Part shown: positions 32,713 to 40,772 of the stretch, one piece after another | Position numbering within the stretch: the first letter of the stretch is position 1 | Layout of the letters: the number at the start of each line of letters is the position of its first letter | NCBI GenBank assembly: GCA_964538565.1 | Contig: CAZIGW010000199.1 | Location: forward strand, 1 to 64,000 | DNA from: CAYVBN01 sp964538565 | GTDB lineage: Bacteria; Pseudomonadota; Alphaproteobacteria; Rhizobiales; Xanthobacteraceae | Length of the DNA stretch: 64,000 bases | Direction of reading: 5' to 3' | The notes under the pieces: model-generated | What the model saw: only the letters and a program-made list of their open reading frames with translations | Databases searched by the model: none | Told to the model about the DNA's origin: nothing | Program-made: the position numbers and the translations under genes

Positions 32713-33390
32713 ATGGGGGCCGTCTTCATCACCGCTACCGGCACCGACGTCGGCAAGACGTTCGTCGCCTGCGGACTGATCCGCGCCCTGCGCCGCTCCG
32801 GCCGTGCCGTCGACGCGCTCAAGCCGGTCGTCTCCGGCTACGATCCCGCCCGCGCGCAGGACAGCGACCCCGGCCGCCTCCTTGCCGCCCTCGGCCGTCC
32901 GGTGACCGATGCCGAGGTCGCCCGGCTATCGCCCTGGCGGTTCGCCGCGCCGCTGTCGCCCGATCTTGCGGCGCGGCGCGAAGACCGCACCATCAATGTC
33001 GCGGCCGTGAGCGAATTCTGCCGCCGCGCAATTGCCGCCGGCGGCGGCACGCTCCTCATCGAGGGCGTCGGCGGCGTCATGGTCCCGCTCGACGCGCGCC
33101 ACACCGTTCTGGACTGGATGGCCGATTTGTCGCTGCCCGTCATCGTCGTGGCAGGCAGCTATCTCGGTACGATCAGCCACACCTTGAGCGCGCTCGACGT
33201 CATCGAGCGCCGCGGCCTGAAGGTTCTCGCGCTCGTGGTCAGCAAGACGGCGGGCGCGACGGTCACGCTTGAAGACACCGTCGCAAGCCTCGGGCAGTTC
33301 ACCGGACCGGCAGAGATCGTCCCGCTGCCGCGGCTCGCCGCCGGCTCGCATGATCACCCGGCGTTCGCGCGCCTCGCGCAGCGATTGTGA
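32713..33390 (+). CDS. bioD: Dethiobiotin synthetase (BioD)
   Basis: ATP-dependent carboxylase of biotin synthesis, closing the ureido ring of dethiobiotin. The 225-aa protein opens with the P-loop GTDVGKT (10-16), then KPVVSGYD with the conserved lysine and IEGVGGVMVPL. It starts 3 bp after bioF. The distribution bioA | bioF-bioD without bioB is a local arrangement; the last step must be encoded elsewhere. It ends just before the palindromic repeat at 33515. Confidence 0.97.
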   Translation: MGAVFITATGTDVGKTFVACGLIRALRRSGRAVDALKPVVSGYDPARAQDSDPGRLLAALGRPVTDAEVARLSPWRFAAPLSPDLAARREDRTINVAAVSEFCRRAIAAGGGTLLIEGVGGVMVPLDARHTVLDWMADLSLPVIVVAGSYLGTISHTLSALDVIERRGLKVLALVVSKTAGATVTLEDTVASLGQFTGPAEIVPLPRLAAGSHDHPAFARLAQRL

Positions 33391-33514
33391 GTTCCGGCGC
33401 GGTAGGCGAGCAGACGCCTGCGGCTCGTGCGGCGGCCTGCGGCGTCCGCCCGCTCTCGATCTGTCGCGCAATTCGCTCTCGACCACGCGGCGTCAGGCGG
33501 GCATTCTTATGCAC

Positions 33515-33610
33515 GTTCATCCGATCCTCCGAGAAAAGCGTGAAGCTTCAGAAACTTCAGCTTCCCCGGTCCGGACCGGATGGACAACCTATTGAAAGCT
33601 CACATCTGGC
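33515..33610. repeat. Palindromic dispersed repeat, copy 1 (about 95 bp)
   Basis: About three quarters identical to 52264-52358 over about 95 bp. Both carry imperfect terminal inverted repeats (here gttcatccgatcc and the complement of ccggatggac). The element lies between convergent bioD and the TerC gene and includes the last codons of the latter. It may act as a bidirectional terminator or be a REP-like unit. Confidence 0.6.
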
Positions 33611-34220
33611 TCGCCGCCAGGTGCGAGGCGACCTCGTGCGCGCCGCGCCAGATCATGTCGACCGCGACATAGAGCACGATCAGAAGTCCGATCCAGGTGA
33701 TCCAGGGATAGCGCGACAGCATGCGCGCGATGGCGTCGGCGACGAGCGCCATCAGAATCACCGCGACGCCGAGCCCGATCACCAGCACCAGCAGGTCGCC
33801 TTTGGCAGCGCCGGCGACCGCCAGCGCATTGTCGAGCGACATCGAGACGTCGGCGACGATGATCTGGGTGAGCGCGCGCCGGAAGTTCATGCTCTGGATC
33901 GATGCGTCGAGGTCGGCTTTCGCGGCCGGATTGGCCCCGCCGTGCCGCACCTCGCGATACATCTTCCAGCTCACCCACAGGAGCAGGATGCCGCCGGCGA
34001 GCGTCAGTCCCACGATGGCGAGCAGCTCGGTGGCGACGACGGCGAACAGGATGCGCAGCGCCACCGCGCCGACGATGCCCCATAGGATGACCTTCCGGCG
34101 CATCTCCGCCTTGACGCGCGAGGCCGCGATCCCGACCACGATCGCATTGTCGCCGGCGAGAATGACGTCGATCGCGATGACCTGCGCGAGTGCGACGAGC
34201 TGGGGGTAATACGAGTTCAT
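33600..34220 (-). CDS. TerC/YjbE-family integral membrane protein
   Basis: The 206-aa protein has about seven hydrophobic helices and the two family signatures with acidic residues inside the membrane: ILAGDNAIVVG and VADVSMSLDNALAVAG. These are the metal-transport motifs of TerC/YjbE proteins, some of which export manganese or load metal onto exported proteins. ATG 34220 is used; an upstream TTG at 34235 would add five residues. It is next to the FUSC gene but divergent. No tellurite-resistance genes are nearby, so a metal-export role is likelier than tellurite resistance. Confidence 0.92.
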   Translation of the reverse strand: MNSYYPQLVALAQVIAIDVILAGDNAIVVGIAASRVKAEMRRKVILWGIVGAVALRILFAVVATELLAIVGLTLAGGILLLWVSWKMYREVRHGGANPAAKADLDASIQSMNFRRALTQIIVADVSMSLDNALAVAGAAKGDLLVLVIGLGVAVILMALVADAIARMLSRYPWITWIGLLIVLYVAVDMIWRGAHEVASHLAASQM

Positions 34221-34437
34221 CGGATCCGATTGCAAAGACTGCGTGGCAAGTGGCGACTTTCAAACGGCCGCGCAATATGCCCGGTTCGGGCGCGCCGGCA
34301 ATGCGGCGCGGTCGACGACGCGGCGCTCGGCCGCAGCACGCAATACCGTCGGGGCCCGGCGACGGCATTTTCCATTTGAATTCGAATGTGATGGCGTAGC
34401 GCGCGCACCCGTCGCGCGCTGACGCGTTGTCAGGGTG

Positions 34438-36507
34438 ATGAAGTTTCAACCGGCACGGCGCGGCGCCCGTTTTGGCATCCCCGGCGCACCCACAGGGTGG
34501 AGCTGGCGCAAGTCTCGCCTCGTGGCGGCGGACGCGATCGAGGCCGTGTTCGGCCCCGATCCGGGACTGCTGCGGTTGCGCACGGCCGCGCGGACGGTGA
34601 TCTCCGCGGCGATCACGCTGGCGATCCTGCTGCTGTTGCTGGGCGATCGGGGGACGTCGGCCGCCGCGCCGGTCGCACTCGGGTTCATGGTCAGCAATTT
34701 CGCCAACATGACGGTTCGCGATACGGGTCCGCCCCAGCAGGCCGCCACACTGGCCCTGCTTGCGGTTCCGGCGCTCGCGTGCGTGGTTCTGGCCACCGTT
34801 CTCGCGCCCATCCCATGGGCGGCCGATCTCGTCTTCATTGTGGTCGTCACCGGCGCCGCGCTTGCCCGCATGGCGGGCCCGCGCGGAAACGCCATCGGGA
34901 TGGTCGCGTTCATCAGCTATTTCATCGGCGACGTCACCCGTCCGCCGCTTGCCGACCTGCCGCAACTCGCCTTCGCGGTCGTCCTCGCCACCGCGGCGGC
35001 GGCGGCCGCGCGGTTCGTGCTGTTGCCGGACCGTCCGGGCGCGGCGCTCCATCGGGCGAAACGCCACATCGACCGCCGCATCGGGCGCATTCTTGCCGAG
35101 GTCGACGAGATCCTGGCGACGGAAGCCAGGGACGAGACCCCGAGCGAGGAGCAGTCGCGCCGGCATCGGATGCACCGCGAACTCGGCCGGCTCAACGACG
35201 CGTTCCTGATCGCGCAGGATCAGATCCAGTCGCTCGAGGACTGGGATATGGCGCAGGCGACGTGGTCGGCATTTTTCGCAGTCGAGCTCACCGCAGAGCG
35301 TCTCATCCGCATGGCGGCTCGCGAACGCCGCTCGCCCGACGTCGACGCCGTGCGCGCCCGCCTGGCCCAGCTTCAGCAAGGCCTCCTTGTCGGCCTCGTT
35401 CCCCCGCCACCGGGGTTCTCCCGCGCGCCGGCGCAGCTTGCGGCGACCCTCGACGAACTGCAGGAGGCGCTCGCGCGGCTGGCGCGGCTCTGGGCGCAGT
35501 TTCGCCAGCTCACCGGCCGCCGCTCGCCGCCCCCGGCGAGCGCCGCGGCAGGGCCGCCAAGCGAACCCGTCTGGCAGAACCGGTTCGTTCGCCAGGCCGC
35601 GCAGGCCGGGACGGGCGTTGCACTCGCCATCGCGGTCGGCACGCTGGTCTCCGGTCAGCGCTGGTACTGGGCGGTCATTGCCGCTTTCATCGTCGGCTCG
35701 GGCGTCGGCTCGCGCGGCGAGGCCCTCATCAAGGCGCTGCAACGCCTCGCCGGCACGCTCGGCGGCATCGTTGCCGGCATCCTGCTCGCCTCGGCGGTCT
35801 CGAACCACACGGACGTCGCGCTCGGCCTCGTCCTGGTCTGCGTGTTCTTCGCCTTCTACGCCTTCCAGGCCGCCTACGGCGTCATGATGTTCTGCATCAC
35901 GGTAATGCTCGCGCTGCTCTACGGGCTCGTCGGGCAGTTCCAGCCGGGCCTTCTCGTCCTGCGCCTGGAGGAGACGGCGACGGGCGCGGCGATCGGCGTG
36001 CTGGTCACCGCCATGTTTCTGCCGATCCGGGAGTCCGAGACGCTGCGGGCGGCGGCGCGCGAGCTCCTGCTCGCCCTCGCCGACACGGTGCAACAGGCGT
36101 CCCGGGAAAACGCCGAGGCCGTTGCGCACGCCGGAAGCGCATTGCGCAGCAAGGTGCAGGCGCTGCGCAACTCGGTCGCGGCCGTGAAGCGCGGCTGGAT
36201 TCCCCTGCTCCCGCTTCGCTACCGGCGCGTCGTCCGTTCGGGCATGCGCTGCGCCTATCTGGCGCGCGAGATCGCATATCGGAACGAATTGGACCACGCC
36301 CAGGCGATCACCATCGGGCAGAAGATCGAGGCCACGCTCCGCCGACTGGATCGGCGCGAACCTGCTCCCCAGGGCAAGGAGGGCGGGGAGGACGATCCCC
36401 TGTCGTCTCCGCCGAGCGAAAACGAGCTGCTCGACGCGATGCTCGCCGCGCTCGACCGCTTCGATCTCAGGCTGCAGCAGGCACTCGACGGCCGGCCGGC
36501 CCGATGA
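34438..36507 (+). CDS. FUSC-family (YccS/aromatic-acid exporter-like) membrane protein
   Basis: The 689-aa protein has two blocks of membrane helices: about residues 50-165 and 385-510, separated by a cytoplasmic coiled region, the layout of FUSC/ArAE proteins. The second block includes WYWAVIAAFIVGSGVGSRGEALIKALQRLAGT, the FUSC signature. Such proteins export aromatic or phenolic acids or related weak acids. ATG 34438 (or GTG 34435) begins the product. An export system for aromatic acids fits the catabolic island about 14 kb away, but they are not linked in sequence. The C-terminal 100 residues are hydrophilic. Confidence 0.88.
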   Translation: MKFQPARRGARFGIPGAPTGWSWRKSRLVAADAIEAVFGPDPGLLRLRTAARTVISAAITLAILLLLLGDRGTSAAAPVALGFMVSNFANMTVRDTGPPQQAATLALLAVPALACVVLATVLAPIPWAADLVFIVVVTGAALARMAGPRGNAIGMVAFISYFIGDVTRPPLADLPQLAFAVVLATAAAAAARFVLLPDRPGAALHRAKRHIDRRIGRILAEVDEILATEARDETPSEEQSRRHRMHRELGRLNDAFLIAQDQIQSLEDWDMAQATWSAFFAVELTAERLIRMAARERRSPDVDAVRARLAQLQQGLLVGLVPPPPGFSRAPAQLAATLDELQEALARLARLWAQFRQLTGRRSPPPASAAAGPPSEPVWQNRFVRQAAQAGTGVALAIAVGTLVSGQRWYWAVIAAFIVGSGVGSRGEALIKALQRLAGTLGGIVAGILLASAVSNHTDVALGLVLVCVFFAFYAFQAAYGVMMFCITVMLALLYGLVGQFQPGLLVLRLEETATGAAIGVLVTAMFLPIRESETLRAAARELLLALADTVQQASRENAEAVAHAGSALRSKVQALRNSVAAVKRGWIPLLPLRYRRVVRSGMRCAYLAREIAYRNELDHAQAITIGQKIEATLRRLDRREPAPQGKEGGEDDPLSSPPSENELLDAMLAALDRFDLRLQQALDGRPAR

Positions 36508-36519
36508 CGGTCGAGCGCG

Positions 36520-37128
36520 TCAGGTGCGAGCGCCGTCGGCGCGCCCGACCGTGACGTTGAGATCCGAGACGATGCCGTTGCCCAGCGAATAGACCCAGCC
36601 GTGCACCCAGAGATCCTGGCCGCGCGCCCAGGCGTCCTGCACGAACACGTCGGAAACGACGTTCTTCACCTGCTGCATCACGTTGAGCTCGCACAGCCGG
36701 TTGAGCCGCGCCTGCTGGTCCTTGATGGCGTCGAGATCCGCGCGGTGCTGGTGCCACACTTCACGGATCGGATGCAGCCAGTGATCCACCAGTCCGCGTC
36801 GTTGAGGATCGACCGCCGCCGCCACGCCGCCGCGGCCATAGTGCCCGACCACCAGGATGTGCTTCACCTTCAGCACGTCGACCGCGAACTGCAGCACCGA
36901 AAGATAGTTTGCGTCCTGCGGCGGCGCCAGATTTCCGACGTTGCGGTGCACGAACAGTTCGCCCGGGTCGAGACCCACGATCTCGTTGGCGGGCACCCGG
37001 CTGTCGGAGCATCCGATCCAGAGATATTCCGGCGCCTGCTGGCGTTCGAGCCGGCGGAAGAAGTCGGAGTCGACTGCGACCTTGCCCTCGGCCCAGGCGC
37101 GATTGTTGGCTTTGAGGTGATCGAGCAC
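36520..37128 (-). CDS. Beta-carbonic anhydrase with a missing zinc ligand
   Basis: The 202-aa product matches beta-carbonic anhydrases of the Can type along its length: CSDSRVPANEI (C40, D42), GELFVHRNVGN and VVGHYGRGG (H96). Active enzymes bind zinc through C40, H96 and a cysteine at the fourth residue of HxxC; here that residue is Arg99, encoded CGC, one base away from TGC. The protein is therefore expected to be inactive or altered, unless this is a sequencing error. Start GTG 37128 has no clear ribosome-binding site; a similar length to Can supports it. Normal enzymes hydrate CO2 to bicarbonate. Confidence 0.9.
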   Translation of the reverse strand: MLDHLKANNRAWAEGKVAVDSDFFRRLERQQAPEYLWIGCSDSRVPANEIVGLDPGELFVHRNVGNLAPPQDANYLSVLQFAVDVLKVKHILVVGHYGRGGVAAAVDPQRRGLVDHWLHPIREVWHQHRADLDAIKDQQARLNRLCELNVMQQVKNVVSDVFVQDAWARGQDLWVHGWVYSLGNGIVSDLNVTVGRADGART

Positions 37129-37229
37129 GGAAGGTCAGTCGTCGTGAACGAACAAGAGATTGCCTTGGTCGATGTCGTGCACCGACCAAGACGCGCAGGT
37201 CTGACCCCCCGATCCGTGCGGACCGGAAC

Positions 37230-38207
37230 TCAGGGGATCAGGATCGACGAACCGGTCGTGGCCCGGCTCTCGAGATCGCGGTGCGACTTCTGCGCGTCCT
37301 TGAGCGCGTATGTCTGCTTCACCGGAATCCTCACGCTGCCGCTGCTCACCACCCGGAACAGATCGGCGGCGGTCCTGAGCAGGTCTTCGCGCTTGGCCGT
37401 GTAGGTATTGAGCGTCGGACGGGTCGCGAACAGCGACCCCTTCTGCTGCAGGATGTTGATGTTGAACGCGTCGATCTGTCCGGACGCGCTGCCGAAGCTC
37501 ACGAACATGCCGAGCGGTCGGATGCAGTCGAGGGAGGCCGGGAACGTATCCTTGCCGATGCCGTCGTAGACGACGTCGCACAATTGTCCGCCGGTGATCT
37601 CCTTCACGCGCGCGACGAAGTCCTCGGTGCGGTAGAGAATGACGTGATCGCAGCCATTGGCCTTGGCGAGGTCGCCCTTTTCCTTCGAGCCGACGGTCCC
37701 GATCACGGTCGCGCCCAGGTGCTTGGCCCATTGGCAGAGGATCAGGCCGACGCCGCCGGCGGCCGCGTGAACCAGAAGCCGCGTTCCCTTCTCGACCTTG
37801 AACGTGCGGTTGAGCAGATATTGCACCGTCATGCCCTTCAACATCATGCCGGCGGCCTGCTCGTAGCTGATGTCGTCGGGCAGCTTCACTGCGCGCTCGG
37901 CCGGCAGCAGACGTTCGGCCGCGTAGCCGCCGAGCGCGGTCACGTAGGCGACGCGGTCCCCGATTTTGAACTCGCTGACGCCCGGCCCGACGGCGACGAC
38001 CTCGCCCGCGCCCTCGTTTCCGGCGACGAACGGCATGCCGACCGGCGACGGATACATCCCCATGCGGAAATAGGTGTCGATGAAGTTGACGCCGGCGGCG
38101 TGCTGCCTGATGCGGATTTGTCCCTGGCCGGGCGCCGGCACCTCGATCTCCTCGAATGTCAGCACCTCGGGACCGCCCACCTTGTGAACGCGCACTGCCG
38201 CGACCAT
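37230..38207 (-). CDS. Quinone oxidoreductase (Qor-like, NADPH)
   Basis: The 325-aa zinc-free medium-chain dehydrogenase has the NADPH loop HAAAGGVGLILCQWAKHLGATVIGTVGS, GVNFIDTYFRMGMYP and KLPDDISYEQAAGMMLKGMTVQYLL, which are typical of Qor. It reduces quinones with NADPH. ATG 38207 is preceded by AAGGAG at 6 nt, an excellent site. It is on the same strand as the carbonic anhydrase gene, about 100 bp upstream, and could share a transcript. No zinc-binding cysteine cluster is present, as expected for this group. Confidence 0.93.
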   Translation of the reverse strand: MVAAVRVHKVGGPEVLTFEEIEVPAPGQGQIRIRQHAAGVNFIDTYFRMGMYPSPVGMPFVAGNEGAGEVVAVGPGVSEFKIGDRVAYVTALGGYAAERLLPAERAVKLPDDISYEQAAGMMLKGMTVQYLLNRTFKVEKGTRLLVHAAAGGVGLILCQWAKHLGATVIGTVGSKEKGDLAKANGCDHVILYRTEDFVARVKEITGGQLCDVVYDGIGKDTFPASLDCIRPLGMFVSFGSASGQIDAFNINILQQKGSLFATRPTLNTYTAKREDLLRTAADLFRVVSSGSVRIPVKQTYALKDAQKSHRDLESRATTGSSILIP

Positions 38208-38332
38208 CGCATGCTCCTTGAACGTGAGGTGGGGCGCGAGCGCGCCCGCTCTGATGATGAGGACCGGCGACCCGCCGATCCGCCGGGCGCGATCATAGGG
38301 GGCCGCGAACCGGACGCAAGGGCGTGCGGCGC

Positions 38333-39061
38333 TCAGCGCGCCGGGCGCAGGAACCCGGCCGCGAACACGAAGGCCGCGATGGCGCAGAGGCCGCCCGTCA
38401 CCACGGGCCCGGGGGAGAGATTGCGCGCGAGCGCGATCAACGCCAGCACGGCCCAGGCCGCCAGAAGGACGAGATTGACCGGCCGCAATCGCTTGACCCG
38501 GACCGGATGGACGAAACGGAACGGCAGGAACGTGAGGATCGCCAGCGCCGCGATCGCGCCGGCGCTGACGGCGGCGGACGGGCGCACGAGCAGGAGATAA
38601 AACGCGGCGACGTTCCACAGCACCGGGAAGCCGCGGAAGTAGTTACCCTCCATCTTCATCTTCTGGTCGGCGAAATAGATGACCCCGGTGACGACGATCA
38701 CGATGCCGGCGAGCCCCGCGACCGGCGTCGGCATCAGTCCGCTCGCCGCGACCGCATAGGCGGGAACAAATACGTACGTCACGAAATCGACCACCAGATC
38801 GAGCGTCTCGCCCGACCAGCGCGGCAGCAGATCGACGACCCGGATGCGGCGGGCGATCGGCCCGTCGACGGCGTCGACGATGAGCGCGAGCCCGAGCCAT
38901 AGAAACATCAGCGGCCAGGTCTTCTCGACGGCCGCCAGCAGGGCAAGGAAGGCGAGCGCCGCGCCCGAGGCGGTGAGCACGTGCACCGCGAAGGCACATG
39001 CCTTGATGCCGCCGTGCCCGAGGATGCTCCCGGCGTGCTTGGTGGCGAGTTCGTCCGACAT
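38333..39061 (-). CDS. pcs: Phosphatidylcholine synthase
   Basis: The 242-aa integral membrane protein has about eight helices and the CDP-alcohol phosphotransferase motif D63-x2-D66-G-x2-A-R followed by G84-x3-D88-x3-D92, the Pcs variant spacing. It condenses CDP-diacylglycerol with choline to form phosphatidylcholine in one step, an enzyme typical of rhizobial alphaproteobacteria. ATG 39061 overlaps the DUF1326 stop (TGATG) and has GGAGGG 6 nt upstream, so the genes are coupled. Choline must be imported from the environment; no transporter is nearby. Confidence 0.93.
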   Translation of the reverse strand: MSDELATKHAGSILGHGGIKACAFAVHVLTASGAALAFLALLAAVEKTWPLMFLWLGLALIVDAVDGPIARRIRVVDLLPRWSGETLDLVVDFVTYVFVPAYAVAASGLMPTPVAGLAGIVIVVTGVIYFADQKMKMEGNYFRGFPVLWNVAAFYLLLVRPSAAVSAGAIAALAILTFLPFRFVHPVRVKRLRPVNLVLLAAWAVLALIALARNLSPGPVVTGGLCAIAAFVFAAGFLRPAR

Positions 39062-39681
39062 CACCGGCCCTCCTGGCTGCCCCACGCGATGCGGCAGATC
39101 TCGGCGGATCGCCCGGCGAAATTCCAGTTGCGCCCGAAAGCGCGCAGGCGCGAGCGCTCGGCCTGCGCGACGGTCACGTCCGGAGCGATCCAGTACCGGC
39201 TGTTGCGGACCATGACGGCCGTGTCCTCGTTCTTTCCCTTGATCGGGGAGATCGCGCCCTCGATCACCTTGCCGGCCGAGAACAGCCGCGTCGTTCCTTC
39301 CGTGCGATAGGCGATCGGCACCTGCTCGACGCCGAGGAAGCTGCCCACCAGGATCGACATCAGCCGCGTGGAGCCGCCCGCCTTGCCGGTGAGGATCAGG
39401 GAGAGCGCGTTCACGGCGGCGACGGACGCCTGCTCGTCAATGAACACGCCCGTCGTCCAGTTTCCGCGCGCCAGCGGACCCGGAATGTCGATGAAGAGCG
39501 CGACGTTGATGCCGGAGAGATCGAGCGCGCCGAAACGCCCTTCGTCGATGCGGATGCCCGCCCAGGTGTGGCAATGGCCCTCCGTCGGCGGATGCTGGCC
39601 GAGCGAGAGCACGCACGGGCAGAAGACCGTGCAGTTGCACGAGAGAACCAGCTCTCCCCGCAAGGTCCACGCGTCCGCCAC
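39061..39681 (-). CDS. DUF1326 domain protein
   Basis: The 206-aa protein has the DUF1326 signature near the start: GELVLSCNCTVFCPCVLSLGQ (C15, C17, C21, C23), a possible metal or redox site. GTG 39681 follows AAGGAGGGAGCC, an excellent site. It has no signal peptide. It sits 36 bp after the DUF2182 gene and overlaps pcs by one base, so the three are one operon. DUF1326 and DUF2182 genes are often neighbours in proteobacteria, which suggests a common role, perhaps in metal handling; neither has a firm function. Confidence 0.9.
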   Translation of the reverse strand: MADAWTLRGELVLSCNCTVFCPCVLSLGQHPPTEGHCHTWAGIRIDEGRFGALDLSGINVALFIDIPGPLARGNWTTGVFIDEQASVAAVNALSLILTGKAGGSTRLMSILVGSFLGVEQVPIAYRTEGTTRLFSAGKVIEGAISPIKGKNEDTAVMVRNSRYWIAPDVTVAQAERSRLRAFGRNWNFAGRSAEICRIAWGSQEGR

Positions 39682-39717
39682 GGCTCCCTCCTTGCGACGG
39701 ATTCTACACCGTTCGGC

Positions 39718-40656
39718 TCACGCCGGACCCGCAGGCCAATGGCTCGCGACCGACGTGACGACAAGGGCCATTCCGATCGCGACGCAGGCCGCGCCCACGA
39801 CGTGGCTGAAGCGGGTGGACGTTGCGATCTTCTCGCCCGCCATGATGGCGCCGAGCATCGCCATCCACACCACGTTCATGACACCGACCGCGAACATCAC
39901 CAACATCATCGCCCAGCAGCATCCCAGGCAATAGACCCCCTGCCTCAATCCGAGGCGGAACACGCCGCGCCGATCATTCGACCAGTTGGCGAGGAAGAAC
40001 GGAAACGGGCGCTGGCACAGCGTCACGCACGCGTGTTTCAGGGCGGAGAACTGATAAAGCCCGGCGCCGAGAAAGATGGCGCCCGCGAACAGCGGGCTCG
40101 CAGCGGCGAGGCCCGGGTCGAGCACCGCCGACCGCGTCAGCGCGACCTGGAGCAGCGTCGCGGCCGCCGCGAAGCCGAGCCAGATCGTCGCGTAGCCGGC
40201 GGCCAGCACCAGCGGCGAGACGATGCGCTCGCCCTTGCGCGCGGCCGTCCCGGCGATCTCCGCATAGGTGAGGATCATGGCGCCGGCGGTCGGGATCATC
40301 ATGGCGAGCACCATCGCGGCCCACATCAAGAACAGAACCAGCCCGCCGACCGCGCCGGTCATCCCGTGTTCCATGCCGAACGTCGGCCCGCACAGGGCGG
40401 TAAAGAGTGCGCGGCCGAATTCGTCCGCTCCCCCAGGGTACAGGAGCCGGTCGAGAAGGCCGAGGCCGGATGGAGCGACAGACTCCATCCCGGGCATGCG
40501 GGCCGCCATCCAGCCGAGGTATATCCAGCCAAGCCCGCTGAGGAGGACGACGCAGCCAATGGCGATCCGCTTGGGCCGGCGCGCGGCGCGGCCGACTGGC
40601 GGGCTGCCGAACGGGCGCTCCGGCGCCGCGCTCCATTCGAGATCTCGTTCGGGCAT
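39718..40656 (-). CDS. DUF2182 integral membrane protein
   Basis: The 312-aa protein has about eight helices with the DUF2182 hallmarks: LFLMWAAMVLAMMIPTA, YQFSALKHACVTLCQRP (cysteines) and GVYCLGCCWAMMLVMFAVGVMN. The CxxxC and CLGCC stretches inside or near the membrane look like metal ligands. It is the first gene of the DUF2182-DUF1326-pcs operon and divergent from the UbiH gene across about 115 bp that contains a perfect palindrome. Function is unknown; a metal-related membrane role is inferred from the cysteines. Confidence 0.9.
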   Translation of the reverse strand: MPERDLEWSAAPERPFGSPPVGRAARRPKRIAIGCVVLLSGLGWIYLGWMAARMPGMESVAPSGLGLLDRLLYPGGADEFGRALFTALCGPTFGMEHGMTGAVGGLVLFLMWAAMVLAMMIPTAGAMILTYAEIAGTAARKGERIVSPLVLAAGYATIWLGFAAAATLLQVALTRSAVLDPGLAAASPLFAGAIFLGAGLYQFSALKHACVTLCQRPFPFFLANWSNDRRGVFRLGLRQGVYCLGCCWAMMLVMFAVGVMNVVWMAMLGAIMAGEKIATSTRFSHVVGAACVAIGMALVVTSVASHWPAGPA

Positions 40657-40674
40657 GCCCTGTCATAGCGCAAT

Positions 40675-40702
40675 CCGCGGCCGAAGGCGAAACCGGCCGC
40701 GG
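40675..40702. promoter_or_regulatory. Perfect 9-bp palindrome in a divergent promoter region
   Basis: Arms ccgcggccg and cggccgcgg around a 10-nt loop, centred between the DUF2182 start (40656) and the UbiH-type start (40773). Possible operator or RNA hairpin in either leader; chance is possible in GC-rich sequence. Confidence 0.35.
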
Positions 40703-40772
40703 CGGGGGTCCTCTGAAGGTCTCGTCTTTGCGGCGCTTCCGGGCTAGGACATCGGCCGGGAAGCCCGAAACC

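Noticed and set aside
33589..36297. 900-codon minus-strand frame opposite the FUSC gene
   Set aside because: Low-complexity Arg/Gly/Asp composition and no motifs; FUSC on the plus strand has helices and family signatures.
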